The position numbers and the translations under genes were made by a program. Below are positions 17,016 through 25,979 of a DNA stretch of 54,294 bases, piece after piece. The DNA is from Spirochaetaceae bacterium. Lineage in GTDB: Bacteria > Spirochaetota > Spirochaetia > SZUA-6 > Bin103. The notes below the pieces were generated by a model. It ran no database searches, had not been told where the DNA came from, and saw only the letters and a program-made list of their open reading frames with translations. The stretch spans positions 1 to 54,294 of the forward strand of contig JAPPKD010000193.1 of the NCBI GenBank assembly GCA_028820215.1, given 5' to 3'. Within the stretch, counting starts at the first letter, position 1, and every line of letters begins with the position of its first letter.

Positions 17016-19075
17016 CCCGACCCGCGGGCGGCAAGGCGGTGCACCCGCGCGCCCGCGAACCGGCCCGCGACCGCCAACGCCACCCGTTCGTCGGCGGTCA
17101 TGACCACGAGCTGAAAGCCGGTGTGCTCCTGGAAGCGGGCGATCAGCCGCAGGGCGCGCGCCGTTCGGGTGGCGTCCAGGGCCTGAAACGGCTCGTCCAG
17201 GATCAGGAGCCCGGGGTCGCCGCCACCACGAGCAAGCTGCGTCCGCTCGGCCAGGGCCAGGCGGGCCGCCAGGCCGTAGGCATCGCGCGTGCCCTGCGAG
17301 AGCTGGCCCGCCGGCCGCGCGACCGCGGAGGCGTCGACGATCAGCGGCTCCTCCTCGAGCGCCGCCAGAGTCACCGGGGAGACCGGAGTCGCCGGGGAGG
17401 AGTGCCCCGGGGCATTCCGCGGGGCAGCCGTTCCCGCAACGGCCGCGTAGCGCGCACCGATGTCCGCGGAGAGCTCGTCCAGCGCCGCGGTCGACTCGTC
17501 GGCGATGCGGGCGAACAGGGAAGCGGCGATGCCGGCCGCCCGGCGGTCCAGCTCCAGCGCCGCGGCGCGGCGGCCGGCCGCGGCGATCCGCGCCGTGATC
17601 TCCGCCATCTCGCCGGCGCCGGCGCTCAGGGCGGCCGCCTTCTCGCGCTCGCGACCTACCAGCTCGTCAAGCTCGTCCAGCCGTTCGCGCACCGCCGCCG
17701 CCCGCGCGCGGAGCGCTTCCTCGTCCCCCGGCGCCGGCGACGGCACCGGCCCGGCGGCCGGCGGCCCGTGCGGCGGGTCGCGAAGCTGTTCGCGCAGCGC
17801 GCCGGCCAGTGCATGAAGGTCGTTCAGCCCACGCTCTCGTGCCGCCGCCATGAGCTCCGCCTCCGCATCACGCCGGCGCGCTTCATCGGCGCGCGCGCCG
17901 CCGAGCTGCATCAGGAGCTGCTCCGGGGACTCCGCGCCGTGCCGCTCCAGGAAGTCGCGCAGCTCGCGCTTCGACCGATCGTGCCGCTCGCGTCGCGCGC
18001 GCAACCGGTCCACCGCGCGGTCGGTCTCTTCCCGGACCGCTTCGACCGCCGCGGACCGCAGCCGGATCATGGCGGCGACCGCCGCGGTACCGGCCGTCGC
18101 CGCGATCCCGGCGGCCACCGCGACCACCACCGGCGCGCCCGCGACCAGCGCGGCCGCGGCCAGGACGCCGCCGGCCAGCAGGCCCAGAGCGACCCCCGCC
18201 GCGATACCGCGCACCCGTCCTGCTTCGCCGGCCGCGCGGCCCGGAGCGCCGCCCTGACCGTCCTGCAGGTGCCGGCGTGCCCGTTCCAATTCGGCGCGCG
18301 CACGCTCGACCTCCTGGGCTGCCGCTTCGCTCGCGGCGGTAAGCTCCTGCAGCCGTGCCGGCGCCTCGCCGGCGCTCCCGGCGCGCTGCCCGGCTCCCCG
18401 GGTGAGCTCTTCGAGGCCCTGCAGCAGCCGCTCCGCCTCGCGCTGCTCCGCCTGCTGCAGACGCCGGCGGGCATGCCTCTGACGTTCGTCGAGAGTGCGC
18501 ATCAGGCCGTCCAGCTCATCGGCCAGCCCGCCGCGCTCGGCCTGCCGCTCGGCGACGGCGGCCTTCGCGGAGCGTGCGGCGGCGGCCTGCTCAAGCAGCA
18601 GGTCGCGCCGCTCCTCCAGCCGGCGCTGCTCCTCTACGAGCTGCCGGAGCTCGCGGTTGTGGCGGCTGCCGCCGTCGGTGCCCGCCCGCCGCGCCAGTGC
18701 GGCGTGCAACCGCTTCGGATCGAGCCCCGCGGTGAACAGATCCGCCTTGAGCGCCTCCACCCAACCGGTCCCCGGCCTGACGTCGAGCGTCAGGTCGCCG
18801 GACCTGATCGCGAACAGGTCGCCGAACGCATCTTCCGGGAGGGTCATCGGCTCGCCGTCGAACTCCGCCGAAACCCGCCGGTCCGTGCCGTACCGGAGTG
18901 CCAGGCGCTTGCCGGCGATGCGGTTGGAGCGGGGTTTGCACAGCACCTCGCACAGCGCGTCGACGATCGTGGTCTTGCCGCTCTCGTTCGGCCCCACGAA
19001 CAGCGTGACCGCCGCGAACTCCAGGTCGCGGCCCTCGAACGCCCCGAACCGCTCCAGTCGCAGACGGGTGATCAT
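16997..19075 (-). CDS. SbcC/YhaN-type AAA ATPase with membrane hairpin
   Basis: The 692-residue protein has a Rad50/SbcC-type split ATPase. Walker A GPNESGKTT is at 29-37, a signature-like LSQGTRDAYGLAARLALAE comes near the end, and Walker B LLILDEPFQALD is at 623-634. The middle is Ala/Arg/Glu-rich coiled coil interrupted by two hydrophobic helices (about 289-312 and 313-337). This membrane hairpin is typical of the YhaN type rather than canonical SbcC, which carries a zinc hook. With the upstream metallophosphoesterase it should form an ATP-gated DNA end-processing nuclease. Its ATG overlaps the nuclease stop (ATGA) and is preceded by GGAGGG. Confidence 0.85.
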   Translation of the reverse strand: MITRLRLERFGAFEGRDLEFAAVTLFVGPNESGKTTIVDALCEVLCKPRSNRIAGKRLALRYGTDRRVSAEFDGEPMTLPEDAFGDLFAIRSGDLTLDVRPGTGWVEALKADLFTAGLDPKRLHAALARRAGTDGGSRHNRELRQLVEEQRRLEERRDLLLEQAAAARSAKAAVAERQAERGGLADELDGLMRTLDERQRHARRRLQQAEQREAERLLQGLEELTRGAGQRAGSAGEAPARLQELTAASEAAAQEVERARAELERARRHLQDGQGGAPGRAAGEAGRVRGIAAGVALGLLAGGVLAAAALVAGAPVVVAVAAGIAATAGTAAVAAMIRLRSAAVEAVREETDRAVDRLRARRERHDRSKRELRDFLERHGAESPEQLLMQLGGARADEARRRDAEAELMAAARERGLNDLHALAGALREQLRDPPHGPPAAGPVPSPAPGDEEALRARAAAVRERLDELDELVGREREKAAALSAGAGEMAEITARIAAAGRRAAALELDRRAAGIAASLFARIADESTAALDELSADIGARYAAVAGTAAPRNAPGHSSPATPVSPVTLAALEEEPLIVDASAVARPAGQLSQGTRDAYGLAARLALAERTQLARGGGDPGLLILDEPFQALDATRTARALRLIARFQEHTGFQLVVMTADERVALAVAGRFAGARVHRLAARGSGYPVSQ

Positions 19076-20166
19076 GTGCCCTCCGCCAGCTCATGCTTGA
19101 TCGCCAGCAGACCGAGCTGGCGCGCCCGCAGCCATGCCGGCCGCTCGGCCGTATCATGCGGCTCGCTCGCCTCCCAGACCTCCTGGACGCGGCCGGCCTG
19201 GGGGTGCGTGGCGATCCCCGGCATCGCCTCGCACCCCCTGGAGTCGATCTCCAGCTTGCGCACCGCGCCGCCGTACCGCCTGCGCAGATCGTCCAGGACG
19301 CCCGCCAGCTCGTTCTCGTCCTCGACCACGCCGGTGGCGCGCAGCACCACCCAGTCGTTGCGGTGCCAGCGCTCCGGCTGCAGCGGCGCCATGTCGACGG
19401 TGCCCGCCAGCTCGACCGGGACATCGAAGACCCGGTATCGGCCCGCGGCGCGCAGAGGCACGAACTCGCCGGTCACCCCGTTCCTGCCTGCCGCCAGCCG
19501 CCAGACGCCGTGCTCGCCGGACTCGCCACGGCGCCACACCCGCGCGGATCCCGGGTAGCTGAAGGTCACGCCGTCGTCGACCGCCTGGCGCCGGCCATGC
19601 AGGTGGCCGAGCGCGGCGTAGTCGGCCGCAAGCTCCCGGAACAGGCGCGGCTCGAGCCGCCCCGCAGCGGTCTCGCCGTCCTCATCGGCCGCCGCCGGTC
19701 CCGTGTATGCCAAGCCGGGGACGATGCCGTGGGCCAGGACGATGCGCACGGGCGCCGCCTTGTCCGGCACGCCCCAGCTCCGGAAGTCGTCGTAGTCGGG
19801 CCGTTCGGGGACTCCCACCACCTCGACGCCTTCCTCCGGGAAGCGCACGAGCGAGAACGGCCGTCGGTCCAGAAGCGTCACCGGACCCAGATCCAGCGCG
19901 GCCAGCCTGCGGCTGCCCCGGCGCTGCTCGTCGTGGTTGCCGGGGAGAAACAGCACCCTGCAGCGGGCCGCCAGCCGCTCGACCCGCTTCCGGAACGGCT
20001 CGCGCAGCGCTTCCGCCGCGTCGAAGCTGTCGAAGACATCACCGGCCAGCAGGAGAGCCTGGGCCTGCACCTCCAGGCACAGGTCGACCAGCTCGTCGAG
20101 CACCTCCAGGCCGTAGCCGGCGTCGGCTTCGCACAGGTGCAGGTCGGACGCGTGGACGAGGGTCAG
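19072..20166 (-). CDS. SbcD/YhaO-type metallophosphoesterase nuclease, CTG start
   Basis: The calcineurin-like phosphoesterase motifs are HASDLHL (Asp8-x-His10), AGDVFD (Asp43), PGNHDE (77-79), a central AHG, and GHLHGR, followed by a C-terminal domain as in Mre11/SbcD. It is the nuclease partner of the ATPase encoded next. The first ATG/GTG/TTG in frame, a GTG at 20103, would delete the metal-binding D-x-H motif. The only start that keeps it is a CTG at 20166, which has GGAGGG six bases upstream and overlaps the hemC stop as CTGA. I therefore extend the gene to 364 residues. An upstream in-frame stop excludes anything much longer. Confidence 0.85.
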   Translation of the reverse strand: MTLVHASDLHLCEADAGYGLEVLDELVDLCLEVQAQALLLAGDVFDSFDAAEALREPFRKRVERLAARCRVLFLPGNHDEQRRGSRRLAALDLGPVTLLDRRPFSLVRFPEEGVEVVGVPERPDYDDFRSWGVPDKAAPVRIVLAHGIVPGLAYTGPAAADEDGETAAGRLEPRLFRELAADYAALGHLHGRRQAVDDGVTFSYPGSARVWRRGESGEHGVWRLAAGRNGVTGEFVPLRAAGRYRVFDVPVELAGTVDMAPLQPERWHRNDWVVLRATGVVEDENELAGVLDDLRRRYGGAVRKLEIDSRGCEAMPGIATHPQAGRVQEVWEASEPHDTAERPAWLRARQLGLLAIKHELAEGT

Positions 20167-21092
20167 GCGTCGCCCTCCGGCGGGCTCTCTCCGCTCGTTC
20201 TGCCGATCCAGTCGGCCAGCTCATGCCGGATCGACTCCGGATCGCCCGTGGCGTGGCGCACCCGCCAGCGGCCGCTGCCGTCCTGCAGACCCACGTCGGC
20301 GCGCCACCCGCCCGCCGCGACCGGCCGCGCCCAGGCGCCGAGCGAGGCGCGGCAGCCGCCACCGGACGCCTGCAACAGCGCTCGTTCCAGGCCGACCGCC
20401 GTGCCGGTCTCCGCATCGTCGATCCCGGCCAGCGCCGCAAGCAGGTCCTCGTCGCCCTCGCGCGCCTGCGCGGCGATCGCGGCCTGCCCGGGAGCGGGCA
20501 GCCAGTCAGGCGGATCGAGCGGCACGCTCGACAGCTCCTCCAGCATGGCCCCGATCGCGTCGCCGAGGCGCTCGACACCGGCCCGCGCCAGCACCACCGC
20601 GTCGACGCTGCCGTCGACGCAGCGCTCGATGCGGGTCGGCACGTTGCCGCGCAGCGGCTCGGCGCGGGCCTGCGGCGCGTGCCGTCCCAGCAAGGCCGCG
20701 CGGCGCGGCGAACCGGTGCCCACGCGGGCCCCGGACGCCAGTCCCAGCGGCGCGCCGGCGTCCGCGGCGCGCCGCAGCAGGAGATCGCCTACCGGGCCGC
20801 GCCGCAGAAACGCCGCGACCCGCAGTCCCGGGACCGGCGTCACCGGCAGGTCCTTGAGAGCGTGCACGGCCAGGTCGACGTCGCCCGCCAGCAGGCTGCG
20901 CTCGATCGCGCCGGTAAACACACGCGTGCCGGCGAGGGCCGCGAGCGGCCGCCGGTCCGCGTCGGCACCGACCGCGATCGGCACGATCGTCACCGGCCCC
21001 GGCAGGCGGGCGGCGACCATCTCCGCCTGCACGCGGGCCAGGGCGCTGCGGCGCGTCCCCAGCCGCAACGGGCGCCCGTCACGCCCGTTCAC
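20163..21092 (-). CDS. hemC: Hydroxymethylbilane synthase (porphobilinogen deaminase)
   Basis: The 309-residue enzyme polymerises four porphobilinogens to hydroxymethylbilane in tetrapyrrole synthesis. It shows LRLGTRRSALARVQA, DLAVHALKDLP (Asp81), VGTGSPRRAALL, RGNVPTRIER, APGQAAIAAQAR and the dipyrromethane-cofactor attachment Cys247 in ASGGGCRASLGA. The GTG start overlaps the end of bshA by 14 bases, and its own stop overlaps the CTG start of the next gene, so it sits mid-operon. Heme synthesis connects it functionally to ctaA and ctaB further on. Confidence 0.93.
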   Translation of the reverse strand: MNGRDGRPLRLGTRRSALARVQAEMVAARLPGPVTIVPIAVGADADRRPLAALAGTRVFTGAIERSLLAGDVDLAVHALKDLPVTPVPGLRVAAFLRRGPVGDLLLRRAADAGAPLGLASGARVGTGSPRRAALLGRHAPQARAEPLRGNVPTRIERCVDGSVDAVVLARAGVERLGDAIGAMLEELSSVPLDPPDWLPAPGQAAIAAQAREGDEDLLAALAGIDDAETGTAVGLERALLQASGGGCRASLGAWARPVAAGGWRADVGLQDGSGRWRVRHATGDPESIRHELADWIGRTSGESPPEGDA

Positions 21093-22302
21093 GGTGTGGC
21101 TGGTCGCTATGTGACCTGTCGAATGACTCGGCGTGCGCGTCGCCGTCGTCGATCTCGGGCTCCGTGCCGGCCGGCAGCCCCAGCACGCGGTGGTAGAGCT
21201 CCTCGAAGCGCGGCACGATCCGGTCGGGAGGAAACTGCTCGGCGACGCGCCCGGCGCCGGCGCGTCCCAGACGCTCCGCCAGCGGCCGTTCGCGCAGCAA
21301 CGTCACCGCCTGCCGGGCCATCCCCTCCACGTCTCCCACCGGAAGCAGATAGCCCGAGACGCCGTGTTCCACCACCTCCGGCAGGCCGCCCACCCGGCTG
21401 GCGATCACCGGCACGCCCGCGGCCAGCGCCTCCAGGGCCACCAGCCCGAACGCCTCGGTCTGGCTCGGCAGCAGCAGCAGGTCCGCGGCGCGCAGGTACG
21501 GCGCCACGTCGTCGACCACCCCGATCAGCCGGATGCGGTCGAGCACCCCGAACTCGCGCGCCAGGTCGGTGGCCGGCCCGAGGTCGGGGCCGTCGCCGAC
21601 CAGCACGAGGCGCGCCGGCACCTCGCCCGCCACCCGCGCGAACACGCGTATCACGTCGGCCGCCCGCTTCACGGGCCGGAAGTTGGAGATGTGCACGATG
21701 GTCGGCACGCGCTCGGCGCCGGCGGCGGAGTGGTCCCCGGGCCAGACGGCGGGGCGAGCGCTCCGGTAGTGGTCGGGATCGACGAAGTTCGGGATCACCT
21801 CGATCGGCCGGGTGATCCCGAACACCCTGCCGGTCTCCGCCCGCAGCGCATGCGACACGGCGGTCACCGCATCCGAGCGCTCGATGCAGAAGGCGGTCAC
21901 AGGCCGGAAGCTGTCGTTGCTGCCCACCAGGGTGATATCGGTGCCGTGCAGGGTGGTCACCACCTTCAGGTCGAGCTCGGGCGCGATCTGCTTGGCCAGG
22001 ATGGCCGCCGCCGCGAACGGGATCGCGTAGTGGACGTGCAGGACCCGCAGGCGATGCGAACGCGCGACCTCCGCGAGCTTGGACGCCAGCGCCAGCGTGT
22101 AGGGGAACTGCTTGAGGAGCGGATACTCCTCGATCGCGACCTCGTGGAAACAGACGCGCGGCGGCAGCACGCTCAGGCGCAGCGGCGCCGAGTAGCTCAC
22201 GAACGCCACCGAGTGGCCGCGCTCGGCCAGCCGCAGGCCGAGCTCGGTGGCGACCACACCGCTGCCGCCGTGGGTCGGGTAGCAGGAGATGCCTATTCTC
22301 AT
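21079..22302 (-). CDS. bshA: N-acetyl-alpha-D-glucosaminyl L-malate synthase
   Basis: The product has 407 residues and is a GT4-type glycosyltransferase that starts bacillithiol synthesis by joining UDP-GlcNAc and L-malate. The N-terminus MRIGISCYPTHGGSGVVATE is the BshA signature. VTTLHGTDITLVGSN, VSHALRAET, VIPNFVDPD, ISNFRPVKRA and the C-terminal LLLPSQTEAFGLVALEALA with EVVEHGVSGYL complete the family pattern. The ATG at 22302 gives this exact N-terminus; upstream in-frame codons extend into bshC and look non-coding. It lies seven bases after bshC. A low-complexity acidic/His tail of about 25 residues overlaps the hemC start. Confidence 0.92.
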   Translation of the reverse strand: MRIGISCYPTHGGSGVVATELGLRLAERGHSVAFVSYSAPLRLSVLPPRVCFHEVAIEEYPLLKQFPYTLALASKLAEVARSHRLRVLHVHYAIPFAAAAILAKQIAPELDLKVVTTLHGTDITLVGSNDSFRPVTAFCIERSDAVTAVSHALRAETGRVFGITRPIEVIPNFVDPDHYRSARPAVWPGDHSAAGAERVPTIVHISNFRPVKRAADVIRVFARVAGEVPARLVLVGDGPDLGPATDLAREFGVLDRIRLIGVVDDVAPYLRAADLLLLPSQTEAFGLVALEALAAGVPVIASRVGGLPEVVEHGVSGYLLPVGDVEGMARQAVTLLRERPLAERLGRAGAGRVAEQFPPDRIVPRFEELYHRVLGLPAGTEPEIDDGDAHAESFDRSHSDQPHRERA

Positions 22303-22309
22303 GGCGTTC

Positions 22310-23926
22310 TCACGATGGGTCTGATCGCAGCGGTTCGGCCGCGGGCAGAGCCAGCACCTCATGAGTAAACGCCTCCTCCGGCTCGCCGATCAAGCAGGCA
22401 TCCAGGAACGGCGCGCCGAAGCGAGCCAGGAAGTGGGGAACCGGGAACACGCGCTCCTGCAGCCGGCCGCGCGGCCGGATCTGGTTGAGCACGCGGTGCA
22501 GGGCCGCAGGCGAGTAGCCGCGGCGCGCCAGCACGGCGCGGCCCGTGCGCGCGCGCAGCCGGTCAAGGCCGCGCAGGGCATGGTCGCGCGAGCGTTGCCA
22601 GGTATGCGCCAGCGACGGATCGACGGCGCTGACGCTGTCGGCGAGCGGCCGGAACGCCGTGCGGATTTGTGCCGCGACCCGCTCGAACTCGGCACCGTCG
22701 CCGTCGCCGAGCAGCCGGTGGGTCGCCACGCCCGGATGCACCCGGCCGGTCAGCGCCTCCTCCGCGGTGATGCCGTAGCGCTCGAGCGCCACCGCCTCGT
22801 CCTCGGTCAGGAAGGTCAGGCTGCGGCGCGGCAGCACCGCCGGCTGCGCCACCCCGAATAGCGCGTAGAGCGGCTTGAGCATGGCGTGGTAGGCCATTTC
22901 CCCCGCGCCGACCACGTGCGCGAGGCTGGGCAGCACCGCGTCGGCGAAGACCGGGCGCAGCGCCGCGTCGGTGGACAGGACGGTGGCGTCCACGGCTCCC
23001 CGGCGCAACAGGGGCCCGGCGTCGGCGACGCGCACGCGCGTGCCGTCGGCGCCGACGTGGAACGGCGTGCCCGCGGTCGCCGGATCGAGCGGCACCCGGT
23101 AGCCGGCTTCGCGCAGGTCGCGCGCAACCGCGGCCAGCGCCTCCCCGACGGCTGCACGCTCGGCAAGCGCGCGCTCGAACAGCTCCCCGCACGCCGGGCG
23201 CAGGAGCGCCGGCTCCACCACCACCAGACCGGTGCCCGCGAACAGCCGCATCCAGCTCCGCGCCACCCAGGCGGTGAAGGTGCGCTGGCCGTCCAGGGCG
23301 TAGGCACGGCGGGCACGCGGTCGGTCGCCGGCGGGAAGCAGGTGATCGAAGTACCGGGCCACGCTCCGGGCCATCTCGTCATCGACCGGCAGCCGCCGCA
23401 CCTCGCGGCCGCCGGAGGCGCGAAAGGAGACGCGGCCGATCTCGCCGTCGGCCTTGGTGCCGAAGGTGTGGTTGGCCTCGCCGATGTCGTGATCCTCCGA
23501 CGCGAGCCAGAACATCGGGACACACCGCCGTCCCGTTCGCTCGGCCACCTGCCGGGCCAGCCGCACTGCGGAGGCGATCTTGTAGGCGGTGTACACCGGG
23601 CCGCCGAGCAGTCCCGCCTGCTGGCCGGTGACGATGCAGGCCGCCCGTCCGGCGGCCAGCGCCTCCGCGTTCGCGACCGACAGCTCTTCCCCGTCGCAGC
23701 GGCGCTGGTGCGTGACCAGGTCCTCCGCCACCGCGGCCGGCAGGGCAGACCCGCCGCGCCGCGCCCCGGACGCGGCGGCCGCGGCCGCCGCGGGGTCCCG
23801 CGGAGGGACGGAGAAGAACCGTGCCGCCTGCTCCGATCCGGCGGCCAGGTCGCGCAGCAGCGCATCGCCCTGATGGAGCAGAGCCTGCGGCAGGGTGGCG
23901 ATGCGGGCGGCCGGGCTCGATGGCAT
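22310..23926 (-). CDS. bshC: Bacillithiol synthase BshC (cysteine-adding enzyme)
   Basis: The 538-residue protein matches BshC in length and motifs: CIVTGQQAGLLGGPVYTAYK around residue 97, then CVPMFWLASEDHDIGEAN, GRVSF, VVGAGEMAYHAML, and the coiled-coil insert before the C-terminal HRVLNQIRPRGRLQERVF. BshC adds cysteine to glucosaminyl-malate, the last step in bacillithiol formation. The deacetylase BshB is not in the window. It lies between a methyltransferase gene (four-base gap) and bshA (seven-base gap), all leftward. The N-terminal 60 residues include an Ala-rich stretch that is probably variable. Confidence 0.92.
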   Translation of the reverse strand: MPSSPAARIATLPQALLHQGDALLRDLAAGSEQAARFFSVPPRDPAAAAAAASGARRGGSALPAAVAEDLVTHQRRCDGEELSVANAEALAAGRAACIVTGQQAGLLGGPVYTAYKIASAVRLARQVAERTGRRCVPMFWLASEDHDIGEANHTFGTKADGEIGRVSFRASGGREVRRLPVDDEMARSVARYFDHLLPAGDRPRARRAYALDGQRTFTAWVARSWMRLFAGTGLVVVEPALLRPACGELFERALAERAAVGEALAAVARDLREAGYRVPLDPATAGTPFHVGADGTRVRVADAGPLLRRGAVDATVLSTDAALRPVFADAVLPSLAHVVGAGEMAYHAMLKPLYALFGVAQPAVLPRRSLTFLTEDEAVALERYGITAEEALTGRVHPGVATHRLLGDGDGAEFERVAAQIRTAFRPLADSVSAVDPSLAHTWQRSRDHALRGLDRLRARTGRAVLARRGYSPAALHRVLNQIRPRGRLQERVFPVPHFLARFGAPFLDACLIGEPEEAFTHEVLALPAAEPLRSDPS

Positions 23927-23930
23927 CTCG

Positions 23931-24689
23931 TCAGCGCTCGGGCTTGCGCGCCACCAGGATCAGCCGGTCCGAGGTCTGCGGCCGATACGGGTTCAGGGCA
24001 TAGTCGCCGTAGCGGCGCTCGATGCGGAGGCCCGCGTCCTGCAGGTAACCCTGCAGGGTACAGGCGTCCAGCGCCCGCACCCGTTCCTGAAACCTCGGCG
24101 GCGGCTCGTTCCCGTCCCGCCGCGGGTCGTCGACCGTGATCGTCTTGACGATCGTGCCCTCTCGGATCTCGCGGGTGATGTCGAATGCGATCCCGCCGCG
24201 CTCGGTCCGCTCGGCCGGCACCAGCTCCGCGACCGTCCGGGCGGCGTTGAGAAAGTCGATCACCAGCTCGCCGCCGGGCCGCAACGCCCGCTCGATGCCG
24301 GCCACCACCTGCCGTTCGTCGCCCTCGTCCCCGAAGTAGCCGAAGCTCGTGAACAGGTTCACGGCCAGATCGAACCGTTCCCGCCACTCGATCGCGCGCA
24401 TGTCGAGGACCTCGAACCTCAGATTCGCCCGCGTCCGCCGCCTGGCCACGGCGATGCTGGGCGCCGACAGGTCGATCCCCAGCACGCCGTAGCCCAGGTC
24501 GGCCAGCACCACCGCATGCCGGCCGGTCCCGCAGGCGACGTCCAGCGCCGCGGCCGGCGGCCGTACCCGCAGGGTTCGCGCCAGCCGGCGGATGAACGCG
24601 TCGGCCTCCTCCTGGTCCCGGTCGCCATAGAGGATCCCGTAGTACGGGGAATCGAACCAGACGCGGTACCAGGGCTCAACGTCCCGCAC
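23931..24689 (-). CDS. Class I SAM-dependent methyltransferase linked to bshC
   Basis: This 252-residue methyltransferase has motif I LDVACGTGRHA (49-59), the acidic ribose ligand in GIDLS (71-75), LRFEVLDMR, and FTSFGYFGDE with LRPGGELVIDF (motifs IV-VI). The C-terminal part is of the type seen in small-molecule methyltransferases. It is first in the operon with bshC four bases downstream, so a thiol or bacillithiol substrate is a reasonable inference. N-methyl-bacillithiol is known from green sulfur bacteria, where a SAM methyltransferase is implicated. The GTG at 24689 was chosen because it clears the divergent gene starting at 24721 and begins at the conserved-looking VRDVEPWYRVWFDSPYY. 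Longer starts are possible. Confidence 0.8.
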   Translation of the reverse strand: MRDVEPWYRVWFDSPYYGILYGDRDQEEADAFIRRLARTLRVRPPAAALDVACGTGRHAVVLADLGYGVLGIDLSAPSIAVARRRTRANLRFEVLDMRAIEWRERFDLAVNLFTSFGYFGDEGDERQVVAGIERALRPGGELVIDFLNAARTVAELVPAERTERGGIAFDITREIREGTIVKTITVDDPRRDGNEPPPRFQERVRALDACTLQGYLQDAGLRIERRYGDYALNPYRPQTSDRLILVARKPER

Positions 24690-24720
24690 GGTATCGAGCC
24701 TACCAGTAATATGGTGAAGC

Positions 24721-25926
24721 GTGGACCGGTTCGACATCACCATCATCGGCGCCGGCATCATCGGCCTGGCTTCCGCGTACCGCCTCGTGCAGCGCCATCC
24801 GTCGCTGTCCGTGCTGGTGCTCGAGAAGGAGCGGCAGGTCGGCCTGCACCAGACCGGGCGCAACTCCGGCGTCCTGCACTCCGGTCTCTACTACCGCCCC
24901 GGGTCCGCGCGGGCTCGCCTCTGCGTGGAGGGGAGGGCACAGATGGTGGACTTCGCGCGCGAGCACGGCATCCCGCACGAGACCTGCGGCAAGGTGGTGA
25001 TGGCCGTCACCGCGCGGGAGCTTGCGCGCCTGCCGGCCCTCTGCGCGAACGGCCGCCGCAACGGCCTGGATGAGGTCGAGGTGGTCGACCGCGCCGGACT
25101 GCGGGAGATCGAGCCGCACGCCGGCGGCCTGGGCGCCATCTGGGTGCCGTACGCCGGCATCATCGACTACCAGGCGGTGGCGGCGAAGCTGCGCGATCTG
25201 CTGCTGGCCGCAGGCGCCACCGTCTCGACGCTGGCCGAGGCCACGCGCATCCGCCGCGCCGCGGACGGCGTCGAGATCGACACCCGCGCCGGCCGCCGCG
25301 CCAGCCGCCACCTGATCAACTGCGGCGGCCTGTACTCGGACCGGATCGCCCGGCTGGACGGACTGACTCCTCCAGCCCGTGTCGTCGCCTTCCGCGGGGA
25401 TTTCTACGAGCTGGCCCCGGACGCCCGCCACAAGGTGCGCGGGCTGATCTATCCGGTCCCAGACCCGACGCTGCCGTTCCTGGGCGTGCACCTGACCCGG
25501 CGCACCGCGGGCGAGGTGGAGTGCGGGCCGAACGCCGTCTTCTCCCTGAAGCGCGAGGGCTACGGCAAGACCGACGTCGACGCGCGGGACGCGGCGGAAT
25601 CGCTCGGCTACCGCGGCACGTGGCGGCTGCTGCTTCGCCACGCCCGCTACGGCATCCGGGAGTACGGCCGGGCGTTCTCGCGCCGGCGCTTCGTCGCCGC
25701 CGTGCGGCGGCTGGTGCCGTCGCTGAGCGACACGGAAGTGCAGCCCACGCGGGCCGGCGTGCGCGCCCTGGCGCTCCGGCCCGACGGCGCCATGATCGAC
25801 GACTTCCTCATCGTCCGCGGCGAGCGCTCCGTGCACGTGCTCAACGCGCCTTCGCCGGCGGCCACGGCCGCCCTGTCGATCGGCACCGAGGTCGCCGACG
25901 TAGCGACCTCGGCGTTCGAGCTCTGA
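24721..25926 (+). CDS. lhgO: L-2-hydroxyglutarate oxidase
   Basis: The 401-residue FAD enzyme begins with the dinucleotide-binding loop ITIIGAGIIGLASAYRL and continues with EKERQVGLHQTGRNSGVLHSG and YYRPGSARARLCVEG, the LhgO/L2HGDH signature that separates it from other DAO-fold oxidases. Later blocks are YAGIIDYQAVAAKL, INCGGLYSDRIARL, GLIYPVPDPTLPFLGVH and the C-terminal VHVLNAPSPAATAALSIG. It oxidises L-2-hydroxyglutarate to 2-oxoglutarate, passing electrons to the membrane quinone pool or oxygen. The GTG start is 31 bases from the divergent methyltransferase start. Confidence 0.9.
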   Translation: MDRFDITIIGAGIIGLASAYRLVQRHPSLSVLVLEKERQVGLHQTGRNSGVLHSGLYYRPGSARARLCVEGRAQMVDFAREHGIPHETCGKVVMAVTARELARLPALCANGRRNGLDEVEVVDRAGLREIEPHAGGLGAIWVPYAGIIDYQAVAAKLRDLLLAAGATVSTLAEATRIRRAADGVEIDTRAGRRASRHLINCGGLYSDRIARLDGLTPPARVVAFRGDFYELAPDARHKVRGLIYPVPDPTLPFLGVHLTRRTAGEVECGPNAVFSLKREGYGKTDVDARDAAESLGYRGTWRLLLRHARYGIREYGRAFSRRRFVAAVRRLVPSLSDTEVQPTRAGVRALALRPDGAMIDDFLIVRGERSVHVLNAPSPAATAALSIGTEVADVATSAFEL

Positions 25927-25979
25927 TCTGACCGCCCGCGGTTGACTTCCGGGCCGATCGCACCGCACATAAGGGTGTA

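Noticed and set aside
17039..21114. Long plus-strand frames (839 and 673 codons) across the nuclease-ATPase and hemC genes
   Set aside because: Antisense shadows; the leftward genes have full sets of catalytic motifs.
25942..25979. TTGACT with CACATAA downstream, as a promoter for pntAA
   Set aside because: The -35-like hexamer is good but no acceptable -10 lies at a normal spacing, and the consensus for this organism is unknown.
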